DNA of 5,520 bases, from the NCBI GenBank assembly GCA_017431755.1, contig JAFRKM010000053.1, positions 1 to 5,520 on the forward strand, written 5' to 3'. Each line of letters opens with the position of its first letter. Positions within the stretch are counted from its first letter, which is position 1. The stretch is from Clostridia bacterium. GTDB lineage: Bacteria > Bacillota > Clostridia > Oscillospirales > Acutalibacteraceae. This document shows positions 1 through 5,495 of this stretch, piece by piece. The notes beneath the pieces are model-generated. The model had not been told where the DNA came from, did not search any database, and saw nothing but the letters and a program-made list of their open reading frames with translations. The position numbers were made by a program, and so were the translations under genes.

Positions 1-1123
1 TCGGTACACCGCCCTCATTATGTGCATTTATAGTAGCTTCAAAAGCCTTTTTATTTATATAGGTTAAGCTTTTCTCCTGCAAATAATTCAATTCATCTAG
101 ATTCTCTTTGCTTTCAGGTACAGCTAATTTACCGAATTTACAATCTGATTTTATAACAGTTTCAAATAAAATTTTATTGCCTTGCTGAATAAACTGACCC
201 AAAGAATGCAAATCCCTGGAAAACACAGCTGAAGACGGAAAAATCCCTTTTTCATTTTTGCCTTCACTTTCAGCAAAAAGCTGCCTCCACCACTCAAAAA
301 GCATATCTAATCTCGGTTCGTATCCTGCTATTATTTCCACACTTTTTCCTTTATTATAAAGAATATTCCTGATAACTGCGTATCTGTAACAAGGGTTTTT
401 TTGCAAATCCGCATTCAAAAAATCTTTTTCGGCCTGATGTGCACCTTTTAAAATTTTCTCTATATTTCCTCCGGAAACAGCAATAGGCAAAAGCCCCACA
501 GCCGTTAATACTGAATATCTTCCGCCAATATTGCTCGGAATTTCAAAGCATTTATACCCTTCATAATTTGCTAATTTAAGCAGCGTTCCTTTTGATTTAT
601 CAGTGGTACAAAAAATTCTTTTTCCGGCTTCTTCTTTTCCATACTTTTTTTCCATAAATTTTTTAAAAATTCTAAACGCAATCGCCGTTTCTGTAGTCCC
701 ACCCGATTTTGAAATAACATTTACACAAACATCTTTATCTTCACAAATTTTCAATATTGCCTCAAGGTGACTAGAACTAATGTCGTTTCCAACAAAAAAT
801 ATTTTAGGTGTGTTTTTACATAAATAATTGTAATTTTCGGAGTGCAAAAAATCAATTGATGCCTTGGCACCCAAATAGGAGCCACCTATTCCAATAACAA
901 CAAAAACATCCGAATTATCTTTTATAAACTTAGCGGTTTCATTTATATTAATTATATCATCTTTGGAAAATTTAGAAGGAAAATTCACCCAGCCCTTAAA
1001 ATCATTTTCGGTATCAGAGCAAAAATTTATATTTTTATTAATGCTATTCACATTGGATTGGAATTCTTCAATTTCTTTATTACTAATAAAATCTTTTAAA
1101 TAATTTTCATTAAGATTAACCAC
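1..1123 (-). CDS. pgi: Glucose-6-phosphate isomerase, N-terminal 374 codons (cut by window edge)
   Basis: Interconverts glucose 6-phosphate and fructose 6-phosphate in the cytoplasm, the second step of glycolysis. Translating the minus strand gives an uninterrupted frame with the two SIS-type sugar-phosphate segments: GIGGSYLGA at residues 78-86 and SKSGGTTET at 138-146. The family signature NIGGRYSVLTAVG lies at 198-210, the likely catalytic Glu in FAESEGK at about 285, and the conserved His in RDLHSLGQ at about 306. The sequence resembles the roughly 450-residue Gram-positive form, so about 75 C-terminal residues, including the region with the catalytic Lys, lie beyond the left edge. I chose GTG at 1121-1123 because AAGGGG (1131-1136) sits 7 nt upstream and the N-terminus MVNLNENYLKDF then fits the family length. 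An in-frame ATG at 1142-1144 has no Shine-Dalgarno. It follows tsf by 83 nt. No clear promoter of its own was seen. Confidence 0.96.
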   Translation of the reverse strand, partial: MVNLNENYLKDFISNKEIEEFQSNVNSINKNINFCSDTENDFKGWVNFPSKFSKDDIININETAKFIKDNSDVFVVIGIGGSYLGAKASIDFLHSENYNYLCKNTPKIFFVGNDISSSHLEAILKICEDKDVCVNVISKSGGTTETAIAFRIFKKFMEKKYGKEEAGKRIFCTTDKSKGTLLKLANYEGYKCFEIPSNIGGRYSVLTAVGLLPIAVSGGNIEKILKGAHQAEKDFLNADLQKNPCYRYAVIRNILYNKGKSVEIIAGYEPRLDMLFEWWRQLFAESEGKNEKGIFPSSAVFSRDLHSLGQFIQQGNKILFETVIKSDCKFGKLAVPESKENLDELNYLQEKSLTYINKKAFEATINAHNEGGVP

Positions 1124-1130
1124 TGTAAAA

Positions 1131-1136
1131 CCCCTT
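1131..1136 (-). promoter_or_regulatory. Ribosome-binding site deciding the pgi start
   Basis: AAGGGG on the minus strand lies 7 nt before GTG 1121-1123. It would be inside the coding region if the upstream ATG (1142-1144) were used. That ATG is preceded only by T/A-rich sequence. Confidence 0.6.
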
Positions 1137-1148
1137 GAATCCATAAAA

Positions 1149-1191
1149 TAAATCATGCCAAATCTATTAAAAAACAGCTCAGCATGATTTA
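1149..1191 (-). terminator. Inverted repeat after tsf, possible weak terminator
   Basis: TAAATCATGC (1182-1191) and GCATGATTTA (1149-1158) are perfect 10-bp inverted arms around a 23-nt loop, starting 15 nt after the tsf stop. On the minus strand the 3' arm runs into TTTT. The long loop, AT-rich stem and short U-tract make it weaker than a textbook intrinsic terminator. It may instead attenuate read-through into pgi or protect the 3' end of the rpsB-tsf mRNA. Confidence 0.45.
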
Positions 1192-1206
1192 ATTTTAATT
1201 TTTAAA

Positions 1207-2121
1207 TTATTTTATCATTCCAGCAACTTCATCAGCAAAATTATCTTCTTTTTTCTCGATTCCTTCGCCTTTTTCAGATCTTACAAAAGATACGATTTTA
1301 ATTTGTGTACCAAGCTCTTTTGCAACACTATTTGTATACTCGGTTACATTAACATTACTATCTTTAACAAACATTTGATTTGACAAACAGACTTCTTTAT
1401 AGAATTTGCCAATTCTGCCTTCAACAATTTTTTCAGCAATGTTTTCCGGTTTACCACTGCTTACAATTTGCTCTTTAAGAATTTTTCTTTCATGTTCCAA
1501 AACCTCTTCCGGAACAGCAGAAGGTTCTAAATAAAGCGGATTTGCCGCAGCAATTTGCATGGCAATATCTTTGCCATATGATTTAAATGCATCTGTTTTT
1601 ACAGCGTCAGCATCTTTAACATCAAATTTAACAAGAACACCAATTTTACCATTTGCGTGAACATATCCAGAAACAACACCGTCAAAACGTTTAAAGCGTC
1701 TAATTTTAATATTCTCACCAATTGTAAGTATTTTTTCTTGAAGTATGTTTTCAATTGTTTTTCCATCTTTTACTGCTAACTTTAGCAAATCTTCAACAGT
1801 TTCAGGATTTTTTTCCATTACAGTTTCTCCGCAAAGTTTAACAAAAGATTGAAATTCTGCATTTTTTGCCACAAAATCTGTTTCTGAGTTTACTTCTATT
1901 ACAACTCCTAATGTACAATCATCATTAGTATATACCATTGCCAAGCCTTCTGCAGCAACGCGGGAAGCTTTTTTTGTTGCGGCTGCTAAACCTTTTTCTC
2001 TTAAAAAGTCTATTGCTGCTTCCATGTTGCCATTAGAAGAAACAAGTGCTTTTTTACAATCCATTATACCGCAACCGGTTCTTTCTCTTAATTCTTTAAT
2101 ATCATTAGCTGTAACACCCAC
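1207..2121 (-). CDS. tsf: Translation elongation factor Ts
   Basis: Nucleotide exchange factor that releases GDP from EF-Tu so that it can reload with GTP during translation elongation; cytoplasmic. The N-terminal UBA-like region (about 1-55) carries the family signature LRERTGCGIMDCKKAL at 11-26. The EF-Tu-contacting TDFVAKN motif is at 81-87, and the core-domain segments HANGKIGVLV (155-164) and MQIAAANPLYL (188-198) follow. The typical C-terminal GEGIEKKEDNFADEV is at 285-299. At 304 residues it is close to the usual length, with no lesion. The start is GTG at 2119-2121 with AGGAGG 7 nt upstream. It lies 91 nt downstream of rpsB, the standard bacterial order, and is probably co-transcribed from the rpsB promoter. 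A hairpin in the spacer could tune the S2 to EF-Ts ratio. Confidence 0.98.
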   Translation of the reverse strand: MGVTANDIKELRERTGCGIMDCKKALVSSNGNMEAAIDFLREKGLAAATKKASRVAAEGLAMVYTNDDCTLGVVIEVNSETDFVAKNAEFQSFVKLCGETVMEKNPETVEDLLKLAVKDGKTIENILQEKILTIGENIKIRRFKRFDGVVSGYVHANGKIGVLVKFDVKDADAVKTDAFKSYGKDIAMQIAAANPLYLEPSAVPEEVLEHERKILKEQIVSSGKPENIAEKIVEGRIGKFYKEVCLSNQMFVKDSNVNVTEYTNSVAKELGTQIKIVSFVRSEKGEGIEKKEDNFADEVAGMIK

Positions 2122-2128
2122 AAAAATT

Positions 2129-2134
2129 CCTCCT
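2129..2134 (-). promoter_or_regulatory. Ribosome-binding site of tsf
   Basis: AGGAGG with 7-nt spacing to a GTG codon. It supports GTG as the true tsf start. Confidence 0.85.
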
Positions 2135-2160
2135 AAAAATTAATTTAAACTCACGCAATG

Positions 2161-2188
2161 CCTAATGTTTAAAAATTTAAACACTAAG
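2161..2188 (-). promoter_or_regulatory. Hairpin in the rpsB-tsf spacer
   Basis: On the minus-strand RNA, CUUAGUGUUUAAA (2176-2188) pairs with UUUAAACAUUAGG (2161-2173) over 13 positions, with two G-U wobbles and only UU between the arms, so the top would fray. The 7-bp core GTTTAAA/TTTAAAC is perfect and extends by one T-A pair. The next bases are GCATTGCG, not a U-run, so this is not a canonical terminator. It may be an RNA-processing or stability element, or a partial attenuator between rpsB and tsf. Confidence 0.5.
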
Positions 2189-2212
2189 AAATGTGTATAT
2201 TTATTATAAAAA

Positions 2213-3061
2213 TTATTTCTCGGTGTTTTCTTCCGATTCAGATTCAGATTCAGTTTTAGATTTGGTTTTAGATTCAGACTGAGCTTCTGATTCAGTCTCA
2301 GCTTCAGTTTCTGAACTATCAATCATTTCTTTTGCAAGTTCATCGTCTATAACTTCTGTGATTTCCTCTTCCGGAATTGTTCCTTCCTTACCCTCTATAA
2401 TTCCTTGAGAAATAGCTGAACAAATTAATTTAACAGCTCGAATGGCATCATCATTACCAGGAATTACATAATCAACAGCGTCAGGATCACAGTTTGTGTC
2501 TACTATTGCAATTACCGGTATATCAAGTTTTTTAGCTTCTGCAACTGCTATGCGTTCTTTTTTGGGATCTACCACAAAAAGTGCACCTGGAAGCTCTTTC
2601 ATTTCTTTAACTCCGCCAAGGAATTTTTCGAGTTTTTCTATTTCAAGGCGAAGTTTAACTACTTCTTTTTTTGGTAAAAGTTCAAAAGTTCCGTCTGATT
2701 CCATAACTTTTAATTGGCTAAGTCTGTTTACTCTCTTGCGAATTGTAGAAAAGTTTGTAAGCATACCTCCAAGCCATCTTGCATTTACAAAGTAAGAACC
2801 TGACTTTATAGCTTCTGATTTAACCGATTCTTGAGCTTGTTTTTTTGTTCCTACAAATAAAACAGATTTTCCTTGTTCAGTAATTTCTTTTACGAAATTA
2901 TAAGCCTGCTCAAGTTTCTTTACGGTTTTCTGAAGGTCAATGATGTAAATCCCATTACGCTGTGTAAAAATATACTCGGCCATTTTAGGATTCCATCTGC
3001 GGGTTTGGTGCCCAAAGTGAACACCTGCTTCTAAAAGTTGTTTCATTGATACTACTGACAT
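2213..3061 (-). CDS. rpsB: 30S ribosomal protein S2
   Basis: Protein of the small ribosomal subunit, bound at the head-body junction and needed for binding of S1 and for initiation. Clear S2 landmarks in order are: LLEAGVHFGHQTRRWNPKM (9-27), NGIYIIDLQKT (36-46), VLFVGTKKQA (67-76), ARWLGGMLTNF (94-104), the C-terminal signature LPGALFVVDPKKE (157-169), and IPVIAIVDTNCDPDAVDYVI (181-200). The start ATG 3059-3061 has AAGGAGG 8 nt upstream. An in-frame TTG 36 nt further upstream would translate the Shine-Dalgarno itself. The conserved domain ends near residue 235, and at 282 residues the protein is longer than most S2 proteins. The extra length is an acidic, low-complexity tail (about 249-282) of Ser, Glu and Thr with a few Lys. 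It heads the rpsB-tsf operon. Confidence 0.98.
   Translation of the reverse strand: MSVVSMKQLLEAGVHFGHQTRRWNPKMAEYIFTQRNGIYIIDLQKTVKKLEQAYNFVKEITEQGKSVLFVGTKKQAQESVKSEAIKSGSYFVNARWLGGMLTNFSTIRKRVNRLSQLKVMESDGTFELLPKKEVVKLRLEIEKLEKFLGGVKEMKELPGALFVVDPKKERIAVAEAKKLDIPVIAIVDTNCDPDAVDYVIPGNDDAIRAVKLICSAISQGIIEGKEGTIPEEEITEVIDDELAKEMIDSSETEAETESEAQSESKTKSKTESESESEENTEK
2216..2317 (-). repeat. Low-complexity repeat encoding the S2 acidic tail
   Basis: The last 34 codons of rpsB are built from Ser/Glu/Thr words such as ESESESE and KTKSKTE. At DNA level the hexamer GATTCA (plus strand) is repeated three times in tandem at 2235-2252 and recurs nearby, as expected of a tract that grows and shrinks by slippage. 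The repeat unit is a multiple of three, so the frame is kept. Confidence 0.7.
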
Positions 3062-3069
3062 AAATATTT

Positions 3070-3076
3070 CCTCCTT
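3070..3076 (-). promoter_or_regulatory. Ribosome-binding site of rpsB
   Basis: AAGGAGG lies 8 nt before ATG 3059-3061 and decides the start. A second GGAGG lies 9 nt further upstream at 3085-3089, next to the 3' arm of the leader helix and too far from the ATG to serve as the main site. Confidence 0.85.
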
Positions 3077-3159
3077 GGTTTTTTCCTCCGCCGGCAATCA
3101 GCCTGTCAAAGCCACCTGTGTATTTTATATTCCCACCGACGTGTGTAGTTTTGTCAACC
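3077..3159 (-). promoter_or_regulatory. Structured rpsB 5' leader, candidate autoregulatory element
   Basis: Between the predicted transcription start and the Shine-Dalgarno, CGUCGGUGG (3133-3141) can pair with UUGCCGGCG (3089-3097) in a 9-bp helix: C-G, G-C, U-G, C-G, G-C, G-C, then three wobbles. An outer 4-bp helix pairs GGUU (3156-3159) with AACC (3077-3080), directly abutting the AAGGAGG site. This GC-rich patch stands out in an AT-rich intergenic region. Autoregulation by leader structures is known for ribosomal protein operons, including rpsB in some bacteria. That this leader binds S2 is inference, and I do not match it to a named RNA family. Confidence 0.5.
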
Positions 3160-3164
3160 TATTA

Positions 3165-3193
3165 ATTATAACATTAAAATTTCCCGTTTGCAA
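3165..3193 (-). promoter_or_regulatory. rpsB-tsf promoter (housekeeping sigma type)
   Basis: The -10 is a perfect TATAAT (3165-3170), preceded by TG at the extended -10 position (TGTTATAAT). The -35 TTGCAA (3188-3193) is at the optimal 17-nt spacing. Transcription should start near 3158-3160, giving a leader of about 97 nt. It lies directly downstream of the terminator of the preceding gene. The A/T tracts at 3196-3216 just upstream of the -35 could act as an UP element. Confidence 0.8.
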
Positions 3194-3195
3194 CC

Positions 3196-3216
3196 TGTTT
3201 TTTTAATAAAAAAACA
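3196..3216. repeat. A/T palindrome between terminator and rpsB promoter
   Basis: On the plus strand TGTTTTTTT (3196-3204) and AAAAAAACA (3208-3216) are perfect 9-bp inverted arms separated by AAT. Its T-run on the minus strand is also the U-tract of the terminator at 3208-3244. It may be no more than terminator tail plus UP element. Confidence 0.5.
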
Positions 3217-3244
3217 AAAGCAAGTGCACCTTAGTACACCCGCT
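3208..3244 (-). terminator. Intrinsic terminator of the unknown gene
   Basis: On the minus strand AGCGGGUGUAC (3234-3244) pairs with GUGCACUUGCU (3219-3229) over 11 bp, with three G-U wobbles and a UAAG loop. It is followed at once by UUUGUUUUUUU. It starts 50 nt after the stop codon of the gene at 3295-4221. Read on the plus strand the stem is followed by ATAAACTATT, so it works in one direction only. Confidence 0.88.
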
Positions 3245-3294
3245 ATAAACTATTAAACCAATAATAAAAATCAAAAGATGTTTTTTAATAATAA

Positions 3295-4221
3295 TTATTT
3301 ACCTTTATAATTTTTTAACCACCCTTGCATTTCCTTTTTTGCAGTACTTTCTGTAATACAATAAATAAAATTAGTTACAATCTCATTTGTTACCACATCA
3401 CCATTATTAATGGGATCAACAAAAAACTTAGAATCTTTTGTAATTACAAACCAGTACCTTAAATTTGGCCTTAAAAAACTTTTTAAAGTTTTTACATTAG
3501 TTGGTTTAAGTTTTCCACTTTTTTTACCTGCGATTTCTTTAAGGTCTAATAAAGCAATTTTAAGATCCGAATCAGAAGGAATTTTATGTTCTCTTTCAAG
3601 TCCCTCAATAATTTTAACCCATTCATCAATATTCTCAGATAACTTTTTTAATTTTTTCTCTAAACGAGACTTATATTTTGCTTCAATTGTTTTTATTGTT
3701 TTTTTAACCATTTCATCTATTTCTTTTTTTAATAAAGCAACATTATCCGCAACCGTTTGCTTATATTTATTTTGCCATTCGCTATTTGCATCTAAAACAG
3801 CTCTGTCCGATTTTAAATTAATAATATTATTCAAAGATTCATCATAATCTTCTCTCTTAATTGCAAACCAACTTGTTAAAGACTCTATTACATCAGAATG
3901 AAACTTTTGAATAAATTTTGTACAAATCATAGGATCATTTGGAAAATTTGCCTTTATTAATTCCTCTAAATCTCGTAAATGGTTAATCGCAACAAGAGTA
4001 ATCAAATCAGATATAACATTCGCTTTCCCACCTTGACGATACTCAAACGTCCCATTTGGAATATTAGTAGTACCCCGCATCGAATCAAGTAAACACATGT
4101 TCATACCAGATACTAGTGCATCAAACGCAGATACCACATTTTTATTTGTGTGCCAACTTCCTGTTGGTATAAACCCACCAATAAATCTATCATCATGTGA
4201 TTTCAACCATTCAAATACCAT
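3295..4221 (-). CDS. Hypothetical protein, 308 residues, with central charged coiled coil
   Basis: I do not recognise this protein. The frame is open throughout from ATG 4219-4221, with an AAGGGG-type Shine-Dalgarno about 11 nt upstream. The N-terminal part (1-135) is mixed and globular looking, with GGFIPTGSWHTNKN (15-28), DSMRGTTNIPNG (46-57) and a predicted helical stretch around 68-92. Residues about 150-213 form a long Lys/Glu-rich helix, probably a coiled coil (for example KTIEAKYKSRLEKKLKKL at 177-194). The C-terminal part (245-308) holds a hydrophobic strand RYWFVITKDSKFFVDP (255-270) and ends in a Lys-rich tail. There is no signal peptide, convincing membrane span, P-loop or metal-binding cluster, so it is probably cytoplasmic. 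It has its own promoter-like signal, a dyad upstream and a strong terminator downstream, which suggests an independent single-gene unit between two housekeeping loci. An accessory role such as defence or stress is speculation. Confidence 0.8.
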   Translation of the reverse strand: MVFEWLKSHDDRFIGGFIPTGSWHTNKNVVSAFDALVSGMNMCLLDSMRGTTNIPNGTFEYRQGGKANVISDLITLVAINHLRDLEELIKANFPNDPMICTKFIQKFHSDVIESLTSWFAIKREDYDESLNNIINLKSDRAVLDANSEWQNKYKQTVADNVALLKKEIDEMVKKTIKTIEAKYKSRLEKKLKKLSENIDEWVKIIEGLEREHKIPSDSDLKIALLDLKEIAGKKSGKLKPTNVKTLKSFLRPNLRYWFVITKDSKFFVDPINNGDVVTNEIVTNFIYCITESTAKKEMQGWLKNYKGK

Positions 4222-4245
4222 TATTCAAAAGCCCCCTTATTTTTT

Positions 4246-4272
4246 CAATATAATTCTCAAAAAATTATATTG
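4246..4272. promoter_or_regulatory. Perfect 10-bp dyad before the unknown gene, possible operator
   Basis: CAATATAATT (4246-4255) and AATTATATTG (4263-4272) are exact inverted copies separated by 7 nt (plus strand). The dyad lies between the predicted promoter, at about its transcription start, and the Shine-Dalgarno. That position suits a repressor site, or an mRNA hairpin just upstream of the ribosome-binding site. The high AT content lowers its weight. Confidence 0.45.
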
Positions 4273-4281
4273 TACCCATAT

Positions 4282-4309
4282 TTTATATAATCAATATATA
4301 AAAAGTCAA
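4282..4309 (-). promoter_or_regulatory. Probable promoter of the unknown gene
   Basis: TTGACT (4304-4309) matches the -35 consensus at five of six positions, with TATAAA (4282-4287) 16 nt downstream. A start near 4275 gives a leader of about 50 nt. The AT-rich setting offers several alternative -10 boxes. No good intrinsic terminator was found after tgt, so read-through from tgt may also contribute. Confidence 0.6.
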
Positions 4310-4334
4310 GTGCTTTTTTAGAGAATTTTTAAAA

Positions 4335-5429
4335 TTAAAATATGCTTTTGTAGTGATTATAAAATTTTTCAAAAGCTCCATTTTCAAGCGTTTCGCGAAT
4401 TTTTTCCATAAGACTGTTGTAAAAATAAAGATTATGCATAACTGCAAGGCGCATTCCAAGCATTTCTCCGCTTTTTAAAAGGTGCCTTATGTATGCTTTC
4501 GAATGATTTTTACACGTTGGGCAATCGCAGTTCACGTCAATCGGGGAATCATCCCTTTCGTATTTTGCATTTAAAATATTTATCGCACCATGCCATGAAA
4601 AAATCTTACCATGCCTTGCGTTTCTGCTGGGCATTACACAATCCATTAAGTCTACACCCCTGGCGACGGCTTCTATTATGTTTCTCGGCGTACCGACACC
4701 CATTAAATACCGCGGTTTGTCCTCCGGCATATATGGCTGAACCGCTTCAATAGTTTCGTACATTTCTTCCGCTGTTTCCCCTACTGCAAGGCCACCTATT
4801 GCATAACCGTTTAAATCAAGTTCGCGTATTTCTTTCATATGATCAATCCGAATATCTTTATAAGTACTACCTTGGTTTATTCCAAAAAGCATTTGTTCTT
4901 TATTAAGGGTGGAATCCAAAGAATTAAGCTCGTCCATTTTTTTCTTGCATCTTTTAAGCCATCTTACTGTTCTAGCGCAAGAATTTTTTGTATACGAATA
5001 TTCCGCAGGGTTAGCAATACATTCATCAAAAGCCATTGCACTGGTAGAAGCAAGGTTAGATTGTATTTGCATACTTTCTTCAGGGCCCATAAAAATTTTA
5101 CGTCCATCAATGTGAGAAGAAAAAGTCACCCCTTCTTCTTTTATATTTCTAAGTTTGGCAAGAGAAAACACTTGAAACCCACCACTGTCAGTAAGTACAG
5201 GGCCATCCCAAGAAGTGAATTTTCTGATTCCGCCCATAGCTTTTACAGTTTCATCGCCCGGGCGTAAATGCAAATGATAAGTATTACAAAGTTGAACCTG
5301 ACACTTAATATTTTTTAAATCCACAGCAGAAACCGCACCTTTAATAGCCCCGCAAGTAGCAACATTCATAAAACCAGGCAATTTTACTACACCATGCGGT
5401 GTTTTAAATTCACCCAGCCTTGCATTCAT
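4335..5429 (-). CDS. tgt: Queuine/preQ1 tRNA-ribosyltransferase
   Basis: Swaps guanine at the wobble position (34) of GUN-anticodon tRNAs (Asn, Asp, His, Tyr) for preQ1, on the way to queuosine. Numbered from this ATG, LTDSGGFQVFSL (79-90) carries Asp81, the proposed general base, and AFDEC (133-137) carries a base-recognition Asp. YAIGGLAVGE is at 209-218, and MDCVMPSRNARHG (262-274) holds the catalytic nucleophile Asp263. The zinc site is Cys301, Cys303 and Cys306 with His332. GINQGS (183-188) replaces the more usual GxxQGG. The C-terminus looks complete. The protein is short at its N-terminus: family members have about 10-20 residues before ARLGEFKTPHG. Twelve in-frame codons upstream (5430-5465) encode family-like RGAKFYTLKKKE but contain no standard start, and are preceded by an in-frame TAA (5466-5468). 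The ATG used here has only a weak AAGAAAG-like Shine-Dalgarno, so the true start is uncertain. Confidence 0.95.
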   Translation of the reverse strand: MNARLGEFKTPHGVVKLPGFMNVATCGAIKGAVSAVDLKNIKCQVQLCNTYHLHLRPGDETVKAMGGIRKFTSWDGPVLTDSGGFQVFSLAKLRNIKEEGVTFSSHIDGRKIFMGPEESMQIQSNLASTSAMAFDECIANPAEYSYTKNSCARTVRWLKRCKKKMDELNSLDSTLNKEQMLFGINQGSTYKDIRIDHMKEIRELDLNGYAIGGLAVGETAEEMYETIEAVQPYMPEDKPRYLMGVGTPRNIIEAVARGVDLMDCVMPSRNARHGKIFSWHGAINILNAKYERDDSPIDVNCDCPTCKNHSKAYIRHLLKSGEMLGMRLAVMHNLYFYNSLMEKIRETLENGAFEKFYNHYKSIF

Positions 5430-5465
5430 TTCTTTCTTTTTTAATGTATAAAATTTTGCACCTCT

Positions 5466-5495
5466 TTAAAATTTAATCATTAATGTTCCAACCAT
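5466..5495 (-). other. Nine-codon ORF in the tgt leader, in frame with tgt
   Basis: ATG 5493-5495 has a strong GGAGG (5502-5506) 6 nt upstream and reads MVGTLMIKF before TAA (5466-5468). It is in exactly the same frame as tgt, 22 codons upstream of the tgt ATG. It could be a leader peptide, the original tgt start now cut off by a stop codon, or chance. If TATAAT at 5512-5517 is a -10 box, transcription would start near the GGAGG and this ORF would not be translated. The -35 region lies outside the window. Confidence 0.3.

Noticed and set aside
1124..1144. ATG 1142-1144 as the pgi start
   Set aside because: It has no Shine-Dalgarno, whereas GTG 1121-1123 has AAGGGG at 7 nt and a family-like length.
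2140..2322. 60-residue minus-strand frame overlapping the end of rpsB
   Set aside because: It is an out-of-frame reading of the repetitive S2 tail (Leu/Asn/Lys periodicity) with no independent support.
3062..3097. Extension of rpsB by 12 codons to an in-frame TTG at 3095-3097
   Set aside because: The extension would translate the AAGGAGG that serves ATG 3059-3061, and MSVVSMKQLLEAG is the normal S2 N-terminus.
3124..3157. TTGACA (3152-3157) with TATAAA (3124-3129) as the rpsB promoter
   Set aside because: The spacer is 22 nt, too long. The pair at 3165-3193 has a perfect extended -10 and 17-nt spacing.
4290..4334. Intrinsic terminator after tgt
   Set aside because: The only local stem (AAAAAG/CTTTTT) is AT-rich and short and overlaps the next promoter, so it is not convincing.
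2496..5267. Plus-strand open frames opposite rpsB, the unknown gene and tgt
   Set aside because: They are antisense shadows of clear minus-strand genes and resemble no protein family.
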